From NCBI GenBank assembly GCA_945911685.1, contig CAMEAW010000127.1, forward strand, positions 1 through 8,276: a stretch of DNA of 8,276 bases, given 5' to 3'. Shown piece by piece: positions 1 through 5,203 of this stretch (position 1 is the stretch's first letter; the number at the start of each line of letters is the position of its first letter). Source of the stretch: Bordetella parapertussis (GTDB taxonomy: Bacteria > Pseudomonadota > Gammaproteobacteria > Burkholderiales > Burkholderiaceae_B). The position numbers and the translations under genes are program-made. Below the pieces are notes generated by a model, which searched no databases, was not told where the DNA came from, and saw nothing but the letters and a program-made list of their open reading frames with translations.

Positions 1-362
1 ACGGGTCGCAAGTCAACCAGAGGGTCGTAGGCGAGCCCCTTGATAGTGAACGGGGCAATTGATACCTCAGGAGCCGCAGCCATCAGCAGTGTGTAGCCGT
101 CGGGCTCTGCGCGCACGACTGAAAGTGTCGCGACAGTACCGCCAGCACCCGCTCGATTTTCGACGATGACTTGTTTGCCCAAACGAGGGCTTAGCCGCTC
201 AGCGACTAAACGCGCCGCGATATCTGTGGTGCCGCCTGGCGAGTAACCGACGATCAAACGAATATTTCGACTTGGCCAGGTTTCGCTTTGCGCAATTGCT
301 GCAGCGCAAAACAAAAGACTGAAACATCCAAAGATCGCTAAGCTGCTTGTAATTTTTTTCAT
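1..362 (-). CDS. Bug/TctC-family periplasmic solute-binding protein, N-terminal part (cut by window edge)
   Basis: This is a tripartite-tricarboxylate-transporter type (Bug family) extracytoplasmic binding protein. Such proteins bind small carboxylates or related organic solutes in the periplasm. I translated 120 codons from the ATG at 362-360. Residues 1-24 look like a signal peptide: a MKK start, a hydrophobic core, and an A-I-A|Q cleavage site. Family landmarks follow in order: WPSRNIRLIV near 29-38, the PGG..D loop at 42-47, VENRAGAGG at 67-75 and PDGYTLL at 87-93, then the YDPL segment near 112. Full-length members have about 320 residues, so roughly two thirds lies outside the window. 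An AGG sits 6-8 nt before the ATG, a weak ribosome site. No partner membrane genes (TctA/TctB) are visible; orphan Bug proteins are common in Burkholderiales. It is codirectional with the decayed module upstream but separated from it by 123 bp in which I see no gene. Confidence 0.93.
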   Translation of the reverse strand, partial: MKKITSSLAIFGCFSLLFCAAAIAQSETWPSRNIRLIVGYSPGGTTDIAARLVAERLSPRLGKQVIVENRAGAGGTVATLSVVRAEPDGYTLLMAAAPEVSIAPFTIKGLAYDPLVDLRP

Positions 363-485
363 AGGCCTAAGATTCGCAAGGACTGCATGTACACACCGTT
401 GTGGCTATTCAAACCACTATCAGAGAATACTACGCGATTGCCACATTAAGCTAGCCACTCGAAGGTATACAACCTGTCTACCAAT

Positions 486-740
486 TCAATCCTGCAAGTT
501 CCGCACCCGCGCGTCACAGACACACTTGACCTCGCGACAGCGACTGCACAACATGACGTCAAAAGTTTGTTCGGCTAGCGTTTGCTCGTATTCATTCACA
601 GCGCACTTGAAAAATGAGTAAATATCTTCGAGCTTTTCGGTTACGTCAACTGAATCGAACCCTTCGTCTTCTTTATCTAACGGAACATCACCAAGTAGTA
701 CCGACTTAGCGTACTCGCTTGAGCAAGCAGGGTCGGCAGC
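486..740 (-). pseudogene. 84-codon open remnant directly following the truncated nucleotidyltransferase stop
   Basis: Directly after the TAG at 743-741, the same frame stays open for 84 codons and ends at TGA 488-486. The translation looks protein-like, not random: an acidic stretch (PLDKEDEGFD near 20-29), a helical-looking stretch (KLEDIYSFFKCAVNEYEQ near 36-53), and a Cys cluster near 64-75 (C-x2-C, then C-x-C). There is no convincing start codon near its beginning. I therefore read it as the C-terminal piece of a gene joined to the toxin fragment by deletion. It could be the distal end of the nucleotidyltransferase itself or part of another gene. I do not recognise the family. Alternatively it is expressed from an internal start such as the ATG at codon 63, which I consider unlikely. 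Confidence 0.4.
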
Positions 741-959
741 CTAGCCCGCTAGCTGGGCCGTTCTGACGGCAGTCGAAATCGTCTCTTTATCCATCTTTTC
801 GGCGGGCAGCCAAAAATCTAGATCTTCGCTTTTTCGATGACTAATCTGCAAAGCCAGCGCCGTGCCACCGATCAAGGTAAAGCTGCGCAACTGTTCATTT
901 ACGGCTAAGCATTCAAAAACCTTAAGCGTTTTTTCAGGCAGGCTATCGAGTCTGAGCAC
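741..959 (-). pseudogene. Truncated AbiEii/AbiGii-type nucleotidyltransferase (toxin-like)
   Basis: This is the N-terminal part of an AbiEii-type nucleotidyltransferase, the family of toxins in AbiE-like type IV toxin-antitoxin and phage-abortive systems. From the GTG at 959 it encodes 72 residues. The nucleotidyltransferase core is clear: LIGGTALAL near residues 29-37 (GGT at 31-33), then S-E-D-L-D-F with the metal-binding DxD at 46-48. The conserved reading then stops at TAG 743-741, just after AQLAG. Family members of this kind usually exceed 200 residues, so most of the protein is missing and activity is unlikely. I prefer the GTG start because the family typically begins with an LRLDSLP-like segment. 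That start overlaps the upstream gene by only 17 nt. The upstream ATG at 998 would overlap it by 56 nt and add 13 atypical residues. An imperfect palindrome CTAGCCCGCTAG (741-752) sits at the truncation point. Confidence 0.75.
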
Positions 960-1209
960 GGCTAAAACCCTTGTTGATATTGCAAAACATGCGTGCAAGT
1001 GATTTATTGGCGCAAGCTGATTTTTGCAAATCAGAGGCTACACTTCGAACGACCTCCAACCCAAAATACGCGCAAACGCGGCAAATATCCGAAAAAATCC
1101 CGCGATTTAGTACATTAATGATCAGAGCCTCGTCGCTGATAGCTGGGTTTGACCAGTCGTAAGGAAACGAAAGATCCAATTCACTGCTTCTGCGTACGGA
1201 GTCAGCCAT
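943..1209 (-). CDS. Small conserved-looking protein, putative partner (antitoxin) of the AbiEii-type toxin
   Basis: This gene encodes an intact 88-residue cytoplasmic protein with no membrane segment. Its most characteristic part is FPYDWSNPAISDEALI (near residues 15-30), followed by VLNRGIFSDICRVCAYFGLE (near 33-52). From memory, small proteins with this YDWSNP..SD..LI / F.DICR.C..FGL pattern often lie just upstream of AbiEii nucleotidyltransferases, but I cannot verify that here. Its 3' end overlaps the start of the truncated toxin gene by 17 nt (GTG start), typical of translationally coupled toxin-antitoxin pairs. The ATG at 1209 is preceded by AGG with 5 nt spacing and lies about 24 nt from a predicted transcription start. 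An antitoxin role is inferred from position alone. If correct, this is an orphaned antitoxin whose toxin has decayed. Confidence 0.7.
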   Translation of the reverse strand: MADSVRRSSELDLSFPYDWSNPAISDEALIINVLNRGIFSDICRVCAYFGLEVVRSVASDLQKSACANKSLARMFCNINKGFSRAQTR

Positions 1210-1239
1210 CTTTGCCTAAGTGACGATCAATAACGATTC

Positions 1240-1269
1240 ATCATGCCACGGCTAGCCGTAGCCAGTCAA
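1240..1269 (-). promoter_or_regulatory. Predicted sigma-70 promoter of the toxin-antitoxin-like module
   Basis: On the minus strand a -35 TTGACT (1269-1264, 5/6 to consensus) is followed by an 18-bp spacer and a -10 CATGAT (1245-1240, 4/6). A transcription start near 1233 would leave a leader of about 24 nt before the ATG at 1209. The spacer contains a perfect palindrome, listed separately. This is a by-eye match without experimental support. Confidence 0.45.
1248..1259. promoter_or_regulatory. 12-bp perfect palindrome in the promoter spacer, candidate autoregulatory operator
   Basis: ACGGCTAGCCGT is its own reverse complement. It lies wholly between the predicted -35 and -10 boxes of the module's promoter, where a bound protein would block RNA polymerase. 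Antitoxins commonly repress their own operon through such sites. That link is inference, because the 88-residue protein has no recognised DNA-binding domain. Confidence 0.4.
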
Positions 1270-1290
1270 TCGGATAGCAAGCGTGCCATC

Positions 1291-1319
1291 GCAGCCTAGG
1301 GACAGACACGCAAGGCTGC
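1291..1319. terminator. Hairpin after the SDR gene, possible weak terminator
   Basis: A 7-bp perfect inverted repeat (GCAGCCT / AGGCTGC, 15-nt loop) starts 7 nt downstream of the SDR stop codon, read on the minus strand. There is no following T-run, so it does not qualify as a standard intrinsic terminator. Its position at the end of the long operon is the main reason to list it. Confidence 0.25.
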
Positions 1320-1325
1320 AGAGCA

Positions 1326-2069
1326 CTACCCCAACACATAGCCTCCATCTGCAATCACTGTTTCACCCGTCACGTAGGAGGCTGCGTCTGACACAAGAAA
1401 CACAATCATCTTAGCAATCTCTTCTGGTGTGCCCCAACGGCCAAGCGGCACACGACTTAAGCCGCGGTCTAAGGTACTACCCGGCAATGCTGTCGACGTC
1501 ATCGTCATACGGGTCAGTGCACGTCCAGGGGCCAAGCAGACGACTCTGACACCCGACGAACCCCACTCAACCGCTAACGAGCGGGTGAGTTGACTGATTG
1601 CCGCTTTGGCGGCCGCATAGATCGCACGATTTTCGCCACCGCAAAAAGCAGTTTGCGAACCAATTGAAAGCACCACCCCACGTTGCCGTTTGACCATGCC
1701 GGCCCCAATCAATTTCATCATCACCGCGGCACCCACGAAATCAACATTGATTAATTGTTGTATGTCTTCGATCGAGGTCTCAAGCAACGGTTTAGCAACC
1801 AAAATCCCTGCATTGTTGATCAGTATATCGATCTCACCCACAGCCGAGGCCAGACGCTGAATCGAGGCCGGATCGGACTGTTCATAGACATGCGCCGTGG
1901 CATTCAGTTCACGAGCAATACGATTTAAAGATTCTTCTTCACGGTCGGCTAGCACTAAGCGCGCACCATGTTCAAACAACAATTTACTGGTGGCAGCACC
2001 AAAACCATTCGCAGCGCCTGTAACTAACACCGTCTTACCTGAAAAATCCAAATCTCGAGCAAATGTCAT
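1326..2069 (-). CDS. Short-chain dehydrogenase/reductase (SDR), probably NAD(H)-dependent
   Basis: This is a classical SDR oxidoreductase of 247 residues, a normal length for the family. It is cytoplasmic and interconverts an alcohol and a ketone on a small substrate. Visible motifs: cofactor loop TGAANGFG (17-24), Asp42 at the end of the second strand (usually a sign of NAD rather than NADP preference), NNAG (85-88), Asn108, and the catalytic Ser138 and Y-x3-K (Tyr151, Lys155). PG follows at 181-182, and the chain ends in the usual V-T-G-E-T..DGG segment. Its ATG overlaps the epimerase-family stop codon as ATGA, so it is the last gene of the operon and probably translationally coupled. Co-transcription with an ABC importer suggests it oxidises or reduces the imported compound or a derivative. 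The substrate cannot be deduced. Confidence 0.93.
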   Translation of the reverse strand: MTFARDLDFSGKTVLVTGAANGFGAATSKLLFEHGARLVLADREEESLNRIARELNATAHVYEQSDPASIQRLASAVGEIDILINNAGILVAKPLLETSIEDIQQLINVDFVGAAVMMKLIGAGMVKRQRGVVLSIGSQTAFCGGENRAIYAAAKAAISQLTRSLAVEWGSSGVRVVCLAPGRALTRMTMTSTALPGSTLDRGLSRVPLGRWGTPEEIAKMIVFLVSDAASYVTGETVIADGGYVLG

Positions 2070-3049
2070 GAAAGATCCTTAGATGTGATCGCCTGCTGTT
2101 TCACCCAATGCAAGGTCTGTAACACACCCTCACTCAACGGTGTCGACGGATTGAAACCAAGCTCTCGGGTTGCCGCATCAATCGAGAGCGGACCAAGACA
2201 ATACGCCCCTCCAAAAAAACCATCATCCCGTTCAATCACGTTAGCTTCGGGGACAGCGAGCTGGATGGCTTGAACAATTTCTGCTAAAGACTGAGACCGA
2301 CCTGGCGAAATGTTATAGACCTTGTGTTGAGTACTTGGCATATCAAGCGCACGAATGATTCCGTCGACAACGTCATCAACGTAAACAAATTGTCGCGTAA
2401 TGTCTGGTGCATTTTTAATCACTGACACTCGTTTGGCCAAGCCATCTTCTAAGAGTTTTCTAATCAAACAGGTCGTCGTGCGTCCTGGTCCGTAGCACGA
2501 CGCTACTCTTAAAGACACTGCGTTCAAGCCATAATCGTTGCAATAGGCTTCAACCATGGCCTCGCCTGCTGCTTTGGTACCCCCATAGACACTGGTCGGA
2601 CGCAACACGCTATCCTCAACAACGGGCTGTTGACGATCTAGACGATCGCCATAAGCGGTAATAGAAGACATCCAAACTAAACGCTTGATACCTCCATGAA
2701 TTCTGACCGCCTCAAGCAAACCCATCAGCCCAGACAAATTAATATCAACCACCGTGCTCGGTGCATCACGATAAAGCATGGGCCCGGACACCCCGCCTGC
2801 ATGCACAATCTTGCTGATCTTATAGCGAGACAAAACCTCGTGCCAGCGATGCGGATCAGGCAGATTATGGGCCAGCACCGGAAACGGGTAATCAACGCTC
2901 GGTTTGATGTCCATGCCGACAATCGGCCGGTTCAAAGCAAGCAACTTGCGCACCAAAGCAGAGCCGATCAAGCCCCCGATACCTGTGACAAGAATGGCCC
3001 CTTCAGTAGCGTCAGATTGCTTCATGTCTTTGATCTCATCAACAAGCAT
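2066..3049 (-). CDS. NAD-dependent epimerase/dehydratase family protein (extended SDR)
   Basis: This is an extended SDR of 327 residues with the Rossmann glycine motif TGIGGLIG (22-29), Asp47 after the second strand (NAD-type), and the catalytic Ser129, Tyr155 and Lys159 (YGGTK). Motifs TAYG (131-134) and CYGPGR (185-190) are also typical. The family includes nucleotide-sugar epimerases, uronate dehydrogenases and four-carbon sugar-acid dehydrogenases. Beside a small-solute importer and an enolase-superfamily enzyme, a catabolic dehydrogenase seems likelier than nucleotide-sugar synthesis (inference). Its ATG at 3049 shares one base with the binding-protein stop (TAATG), and its own stop overlaps the SDR start (ATGA). 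An internal ATG at 3025 would give a shorter, more typical N-terminus. Neither start has a strong ribosome site, and the TAATG coupling favours the longer form. Confidence 0.9.
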   Translation of the reverse strand: MLVDEIKDMKQSDATEGAILVTGIGGLIGSALVRKLLALNRPIVGMDIKPSVDYPFPVLAHNLPDPHRWHEVLSRYKISKIVHAGGVSGPMLYRDAPSTVVDINLSGLMGLLEAVRIHGGIKRLVWMSSITAYGDRLDRQQPVVEDSVLRPTSVYGGTKAAGEAMVEAYCNDYGLNAVSLRVASCYGPGRTTTCLIRKLLEDGLAKRVSVIKNAPDITRQFVYVDDVVDGIIRALDMPSTQHKVYNISPGRSQSLAEIVQAIQLAVPEANVIERDDGFFGGAYCLGPLSIDAATRELGFNPSTPLSEGVLQTLHWVKQQAITSKDLS

Positions 3050-4020
3050 TACTTTGGTAAGGTGTAATTGACTAGAGTTGGGTCAATCTCTTTCAGCAAA
3101 TCAGGGTAGATGAATTTATTCCAATCCAAAGCTTTTGCAAGCTTTTTAGAATCTGCCAATTGCTTTTCAACCATCACGAAATTGCTGAGCGTGCCCTGAT
3201 CAAGAACGATTTTGTACTCGACCTTATTCATCAAGTTTTTGGTTAACTCTTTGTCTAACTTAATAAAACCAGAGATATAGTCGACCGCTTTTGCACGCTC
3301 AGTATTCATAAGCTTGGTCGCTTCGATCATTGAGCGCATAAACGCCAGCGCCGCCGGCTTGTTTTTCTCTGCCCAGCCCTTGTTCAGATAAATAAAGACC
3401 CGTGGATCCATGATGCCTTTTGAATCAACGAGAATAATCGTATTTTTGATTGCCGTCGTAGCGCGCGTGAGCCAGGGTTCCCAACTGGTGAAGGCATCAA
3501 TGTCTCCACGTTCAAGCGCTGCGACCATCTCTGGGGCATCGACTTGCACAATTGTGTAGTCCTTAAGATTCAGTTTATTTTTTTCAACGAAAGCCAGCCA
3601 AAAAATTTCACTGGCCGAACCACGGGCAACCCCAATTTTTTTACCCTTCAAGCCCTCTATCGTTGTAATGTTGCGTGCCACCAAACCATACCAGCTCACC
3701 AACTTGGTGCCCTCTGCAACCACTACAACATTATTATCAATATTAAAGTTTTGGACGCCAGCCTGTTCTGCTCCAAAACTTGCCTGGACCTGATTTTGAA
3801 TCACAAACGCAACCATTGCAGAGCCGCTTGGTCCAGTGTTGACCTGCACATCCAGGCCATTTTTTTCAAAAATACCGGCAGCCTTGGCAACATAAAACGC
3901 ACCAAAGCCGGGATCGACCCCGGTGGCAATCGTCATTTTAGTTAACTGCGCTTGGGCACTTGCGGCACACAGCAAGGCAAATACTGAAATTCCTAATGCT
4001 AGTTTTTTAAACACACTCAT
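3049..4020 (-). CDS. ABC transporter periplasmic substrate-binding protein, NMT1/THI5 (SsuA/TauA-like)
   Basis: This is the periplasmic binding component of the importer encoded with it. From the ATG at 4020 it has 323 residues. A signal peptide spans 1-24 (VFKK, hydrophobic core, cleavage after A-Q-A). The family pattern follows: TIATGVDPGFGAFYVAKAAGIF (about 30-51), with the ligand-loop region GPSGSAMVAF near 63-72. Then come LKGKKIGVARGSASE (124-138) and VAALERGDIDAFTSWEPW (166-183). NMT1/SsuA-like proteins bind sulfonates, pyrimidine precursors, aromatic acids and similar small organics, so the ligand is unspecified. I chose this start because AAGGA sits 5 nt before it and the signal peptide begins at once; the ATG at 4053 would put 11 residues ahead of it. 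It follows the permease by 62 nt and its stop is fused to the next start. Confidence 0.92.
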   Translation of the reverse strand: MSVFKKLALGISVFALLCAASAQAQLTKMTIATGVDPGFGAFYVAKAAGIFEKNGLDVQVNTGPSGSAMVAFVIQNQVQASFGAEQAGVQNFNIDNNVVVVAEGTKLVSWYGLVARNITTIEGLKGKKIGVARGSASEIFWLAFVEKNKLNLKDYTIVQVDAPEMVAALERGDIDAFTSWEPWLTRATTAIKNTIILVDSKGIMDPRVFIYLNKGWAEKNKPAALAFMRSMIEATKLMNTERAKAVDYISGFIKLDKELTKNLMNKVEYKIVLDQGTLSNFVMVEKQLADSKKLAKALDWNKFIYPDLLKEIDPTLVNYTLPK

Positions 4021-4030
4021 GATTTTCCTT
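4021..4030 (-). promoter_or_regulatory. Shine-Dalgarno site that fixes the binding-protein start
   Basis: Reading the minus strand, AAGGA (4030-4026) is followed by AAATC and then the ATG at 4020. It is the strongest ribosome-binding match in the operon, consistent with the higher demand for periplasmic binding protein relative to membrane subunits. Confidence 0.7.
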
Positions 4031-4082
4031 TGCGATAAGATTAAGCGAACCATACAAACATAAAGATACAGCCTTTCAGGCC

Positions 4083-4943
4083 TTAGGCGACTGGCGAATA
4101 ACGGCCTGCAAATCTAAAGATGACCCAGCGAAACAAGCGATCAGCACCAAACCCCAATAAACCTAAGCACAGCAACGCGACAAAAATTTCGTCGATCAGC
4201 ATATACATGCGTCCATTCCAAAGCATCACGCCGATACCTTCATTGGCGGCGATCATTTCGGCAGCAACAATGGTTGTAAAAGAGTTTGCCATTGCCAAGC
4301 GCATACCGGTAAGAATGTAAGGCACAGTAGCCGGAAGACTGACGTTGAAGAACACTTGGCGCTGACTGGCCCCGAGCACGAGCGCTGCGCGGATTTTATT
4401 GGGCGTGATGGCTGAAACCCCAGCTGCGGTATTCAGAATCACGATAAAAATTGTCGAGTAAATGATTAGAAAAATCTTTGACTGTTCACCAATGCCAAAC
4501 CAGATCACGGCTATCGTGATCATGGCAACCGAGGGAATAAACCTTAGAAATTCAGTCCATGGTTCTAAAAATTTACGCGCAAGCGAAAAGCTTCCAATGA
4601 TCAATCCTAAGGGGATCGCAATCGCTGAGCCCATAAAAAAACCAATCAAGATACGTCTTAAGCTGTAACCAACGTTTTCAAATAACACTCCGCTGAGGGC
4701 TAGGCTCCAAGCCTTCTGAATCACCACGAGAGGTGAAGGAAACAAGAGCGACTGAACGACGTATACCGAAGCAAGATGCCAAATTAAAAATAGCGACACA
4801 AACCCGAGAATATTTGGCAATAAGTTATAAACAGTCGCTGCGAAACCCTTCTCGCTCTTACGCCGCGTCAAGAGTTCTTGACGCTGGCTATGCATTTTCT
4901 CAGCGTGATCTTTTTTTGTAATCTCTATTTGACCCGCACTCAT
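4083..4943 (-). CDS. ABC transporter permease (SsuC/TauC-type)
   Basis: This is the inner-membrane permease of the importer, 286 residues. A charged cytoplasmic N-terminus (about 1-40) is followed by hydrophobic segments near 42-64, 97-119, 138-150, 157-176, 207-230 and 252-266. The cytoplasmic loop that contacts the ATPase is visible as AALVLGAS (186-193) through VSLPATVPYIL (201-211). Arg185 stands where the canonical EAA motif has Glu, a common variation. The ATG at 4943 has GAGG 8 nt upstream (4955-4952). It overlaps by ATGA the stop codon of the last mini-ORF in the 65-bp repeat array. A single permease gene implies a homodimer. In relatives the ATPase and permease genes are normally adjacent; here 256 bp of repeats separates them. 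Confidence 0.92.
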   Translation of the reverse strand: MSAGQIEITKKDHAEKMHSQRQELLTRRKSEKGFAATVYNLLPNILGFVSLFLIWHLASVYVVQSLLFPSPLVVIQKAWSLALSGVLFENVGYSLRRILIGFFMGSAIAIPLGLIIGSFSLARKFLEPWTEFLRFIPSVAMITIAVIWFGIGEQSKIFLIIYSTIFIVILNTAAGVSAITPNKIRAALVLGASQRQVFFNVSLPATVPYILTGMRLAMANSFTTIVAAEMIAANEGIGVMLWNGRMYMLIDEIFVALLCLGLLGFGADRLFRWVIFRFAGRYSPVA

Positions 4944-5008
4944 ACTGTTTGCCTCAACTGTTTCACTGACATCACGAATTCAACAAAAGTTATTTGATGT
5001 ACTGTCAT
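4940..5008 (-). CDS. Mini-ORF 4 of the repeat chain (22 codons), ATGA-coupled to the permease start
   Basis: This is the most diverged copy (about 69% identical to its neighbour), yet it keeps exactly 22 codons, no internal stop, and both ATGA overlaps. It starts MTVHQITFVEF and ends LRQTV before TGA 4942-4940, which overlaps the permease ATG. It carries GAGG ahead of the permease start where the other copies have GAGC, so it has the best ribosome site of the array. It probably represents the old permease-proximal copy of the ATPase end. Confidence 0.5.
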   Translation of the reverse strand: MTVHQITFVEFVMSVKQLRQTV

Positions 5009-5073
5009 GCTGTTTGCTCTAAGTGACTCACTGATTTTGCGAATTCATCAACAATCATTTTATGCGCGGTCAT
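5005..5073 (-). CDS. Mini-ORF 3 of the repeat chain (22 codons)
   Basis: The ATG at 5073-5071 and TGA at 5007-5005 both lie in ATGA overlaps. It differs from mini-ORF 1 by a single base (Ile16 to Ser), which points to recent duplication or gene conversion. Confidence 0.5.
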   Translation of the reverse strand: MTAHKMIVDEFAKSVSHLEQTA

Positions 5074-5138
5074 GCTGTTTGCTCTAAGTAAATCACTGAT
5101 GTTGCGAATTCATCAACAATCATTTTATGCACGGTCAT
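5070..5138 (-). CDS. Mini-ORF 2 of the repeat chain (22 codons)
   Basis: Same architecture as its neighbour: the ATG at 5138-5136 overlaps the stop of mini-ORF 1, and the TGA at 5072-5070 overlaps the next ATG. Compared with mini-ORF 1 there are three base changes, all amino-acid changing (Ala3 to Val, Lys13 to Thr, His17 to Tyr). This argues against selection on the peptide sequence itself. Confidence 0.5.
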   Translation of the reverse strand: MTVHKMIVDEFATSVIYLEQTA

Positions 5139-5203
5139 GCTGTTTGCTCTAAGTGAATCACTGATTTTGCGAATTCATCAACAATCATTTTATGCGCGGT
5201 CAT
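5135..5203 (-). CDS. Mini-ORF 1 of the repeat chain (22 codons), ATGA-coupled to the ATPase stop
   Basis: The ATG at 5203-5201 overlaps the ATPase TGA. The frame runs 22 codons, beginning MTAHKMIVDEFAKS and ending LEQTA, to TGA 5137-5135. The sequence is a duplicate of the ATPase C-terminal tail, which reads HKMIRDEVAKSVIHLEQT in the parent gene. The TAGAG-like sequence ahead of the next start is only a weak ribosome site. Whether it is translated is unknown. Its most plausible role is to pass terminating ribosomes on to the next start. Confidence 0.5.
   Translation of the reverse strand: MTAHKMIVDEFAKSVIHLEQTA

Noticed and set aside
449..1256. Clustering of GCTAGC hexamers (about 449, 574, 748, 1251)
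   Set aside because: The hexamer also occurs elsewhere in the window, and the copies share no flanking sequence or regular spacing; the cluster is probably chance apart from the 1248-1259 palindrome.
2696..3067. Plus-strand open frame of 123 codons opposite the epimerase gene
   Set aside because: It is antisense to a gene with clear family motifs; its translation has no recognisable domain and there is no promoter or ribosome site.
3544..3945. Plus-strand open frame of 133 codons opposite the binding-protein gene
   Set aside because: Antisense shadow of a well-supported coding region, with a Cys/His-rich, low-plausibility translation.
4021..4053. Longer binding-protein start at 4053
   Set aside because: It would place 11 residues before a normal signal peptide and ignores the strong AAGGA site directly before ATG 4020.
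4071..4081. Hairpin GCCT-TTC-AGGC between permease and binding-protein genes as a terminator
   Set aside because: The stem is only 4 bp with no T-run, and it sits inside an operon where transcription must continue.
5135..5203. Readthrough of the ATPase stop giving an ATPase with repeated C-terminal tails
   Set aside because: After TGA the same frame meets another TGA four codons later, and 65 is not a multiple of three, so the repeats cannot extend the ATPase.
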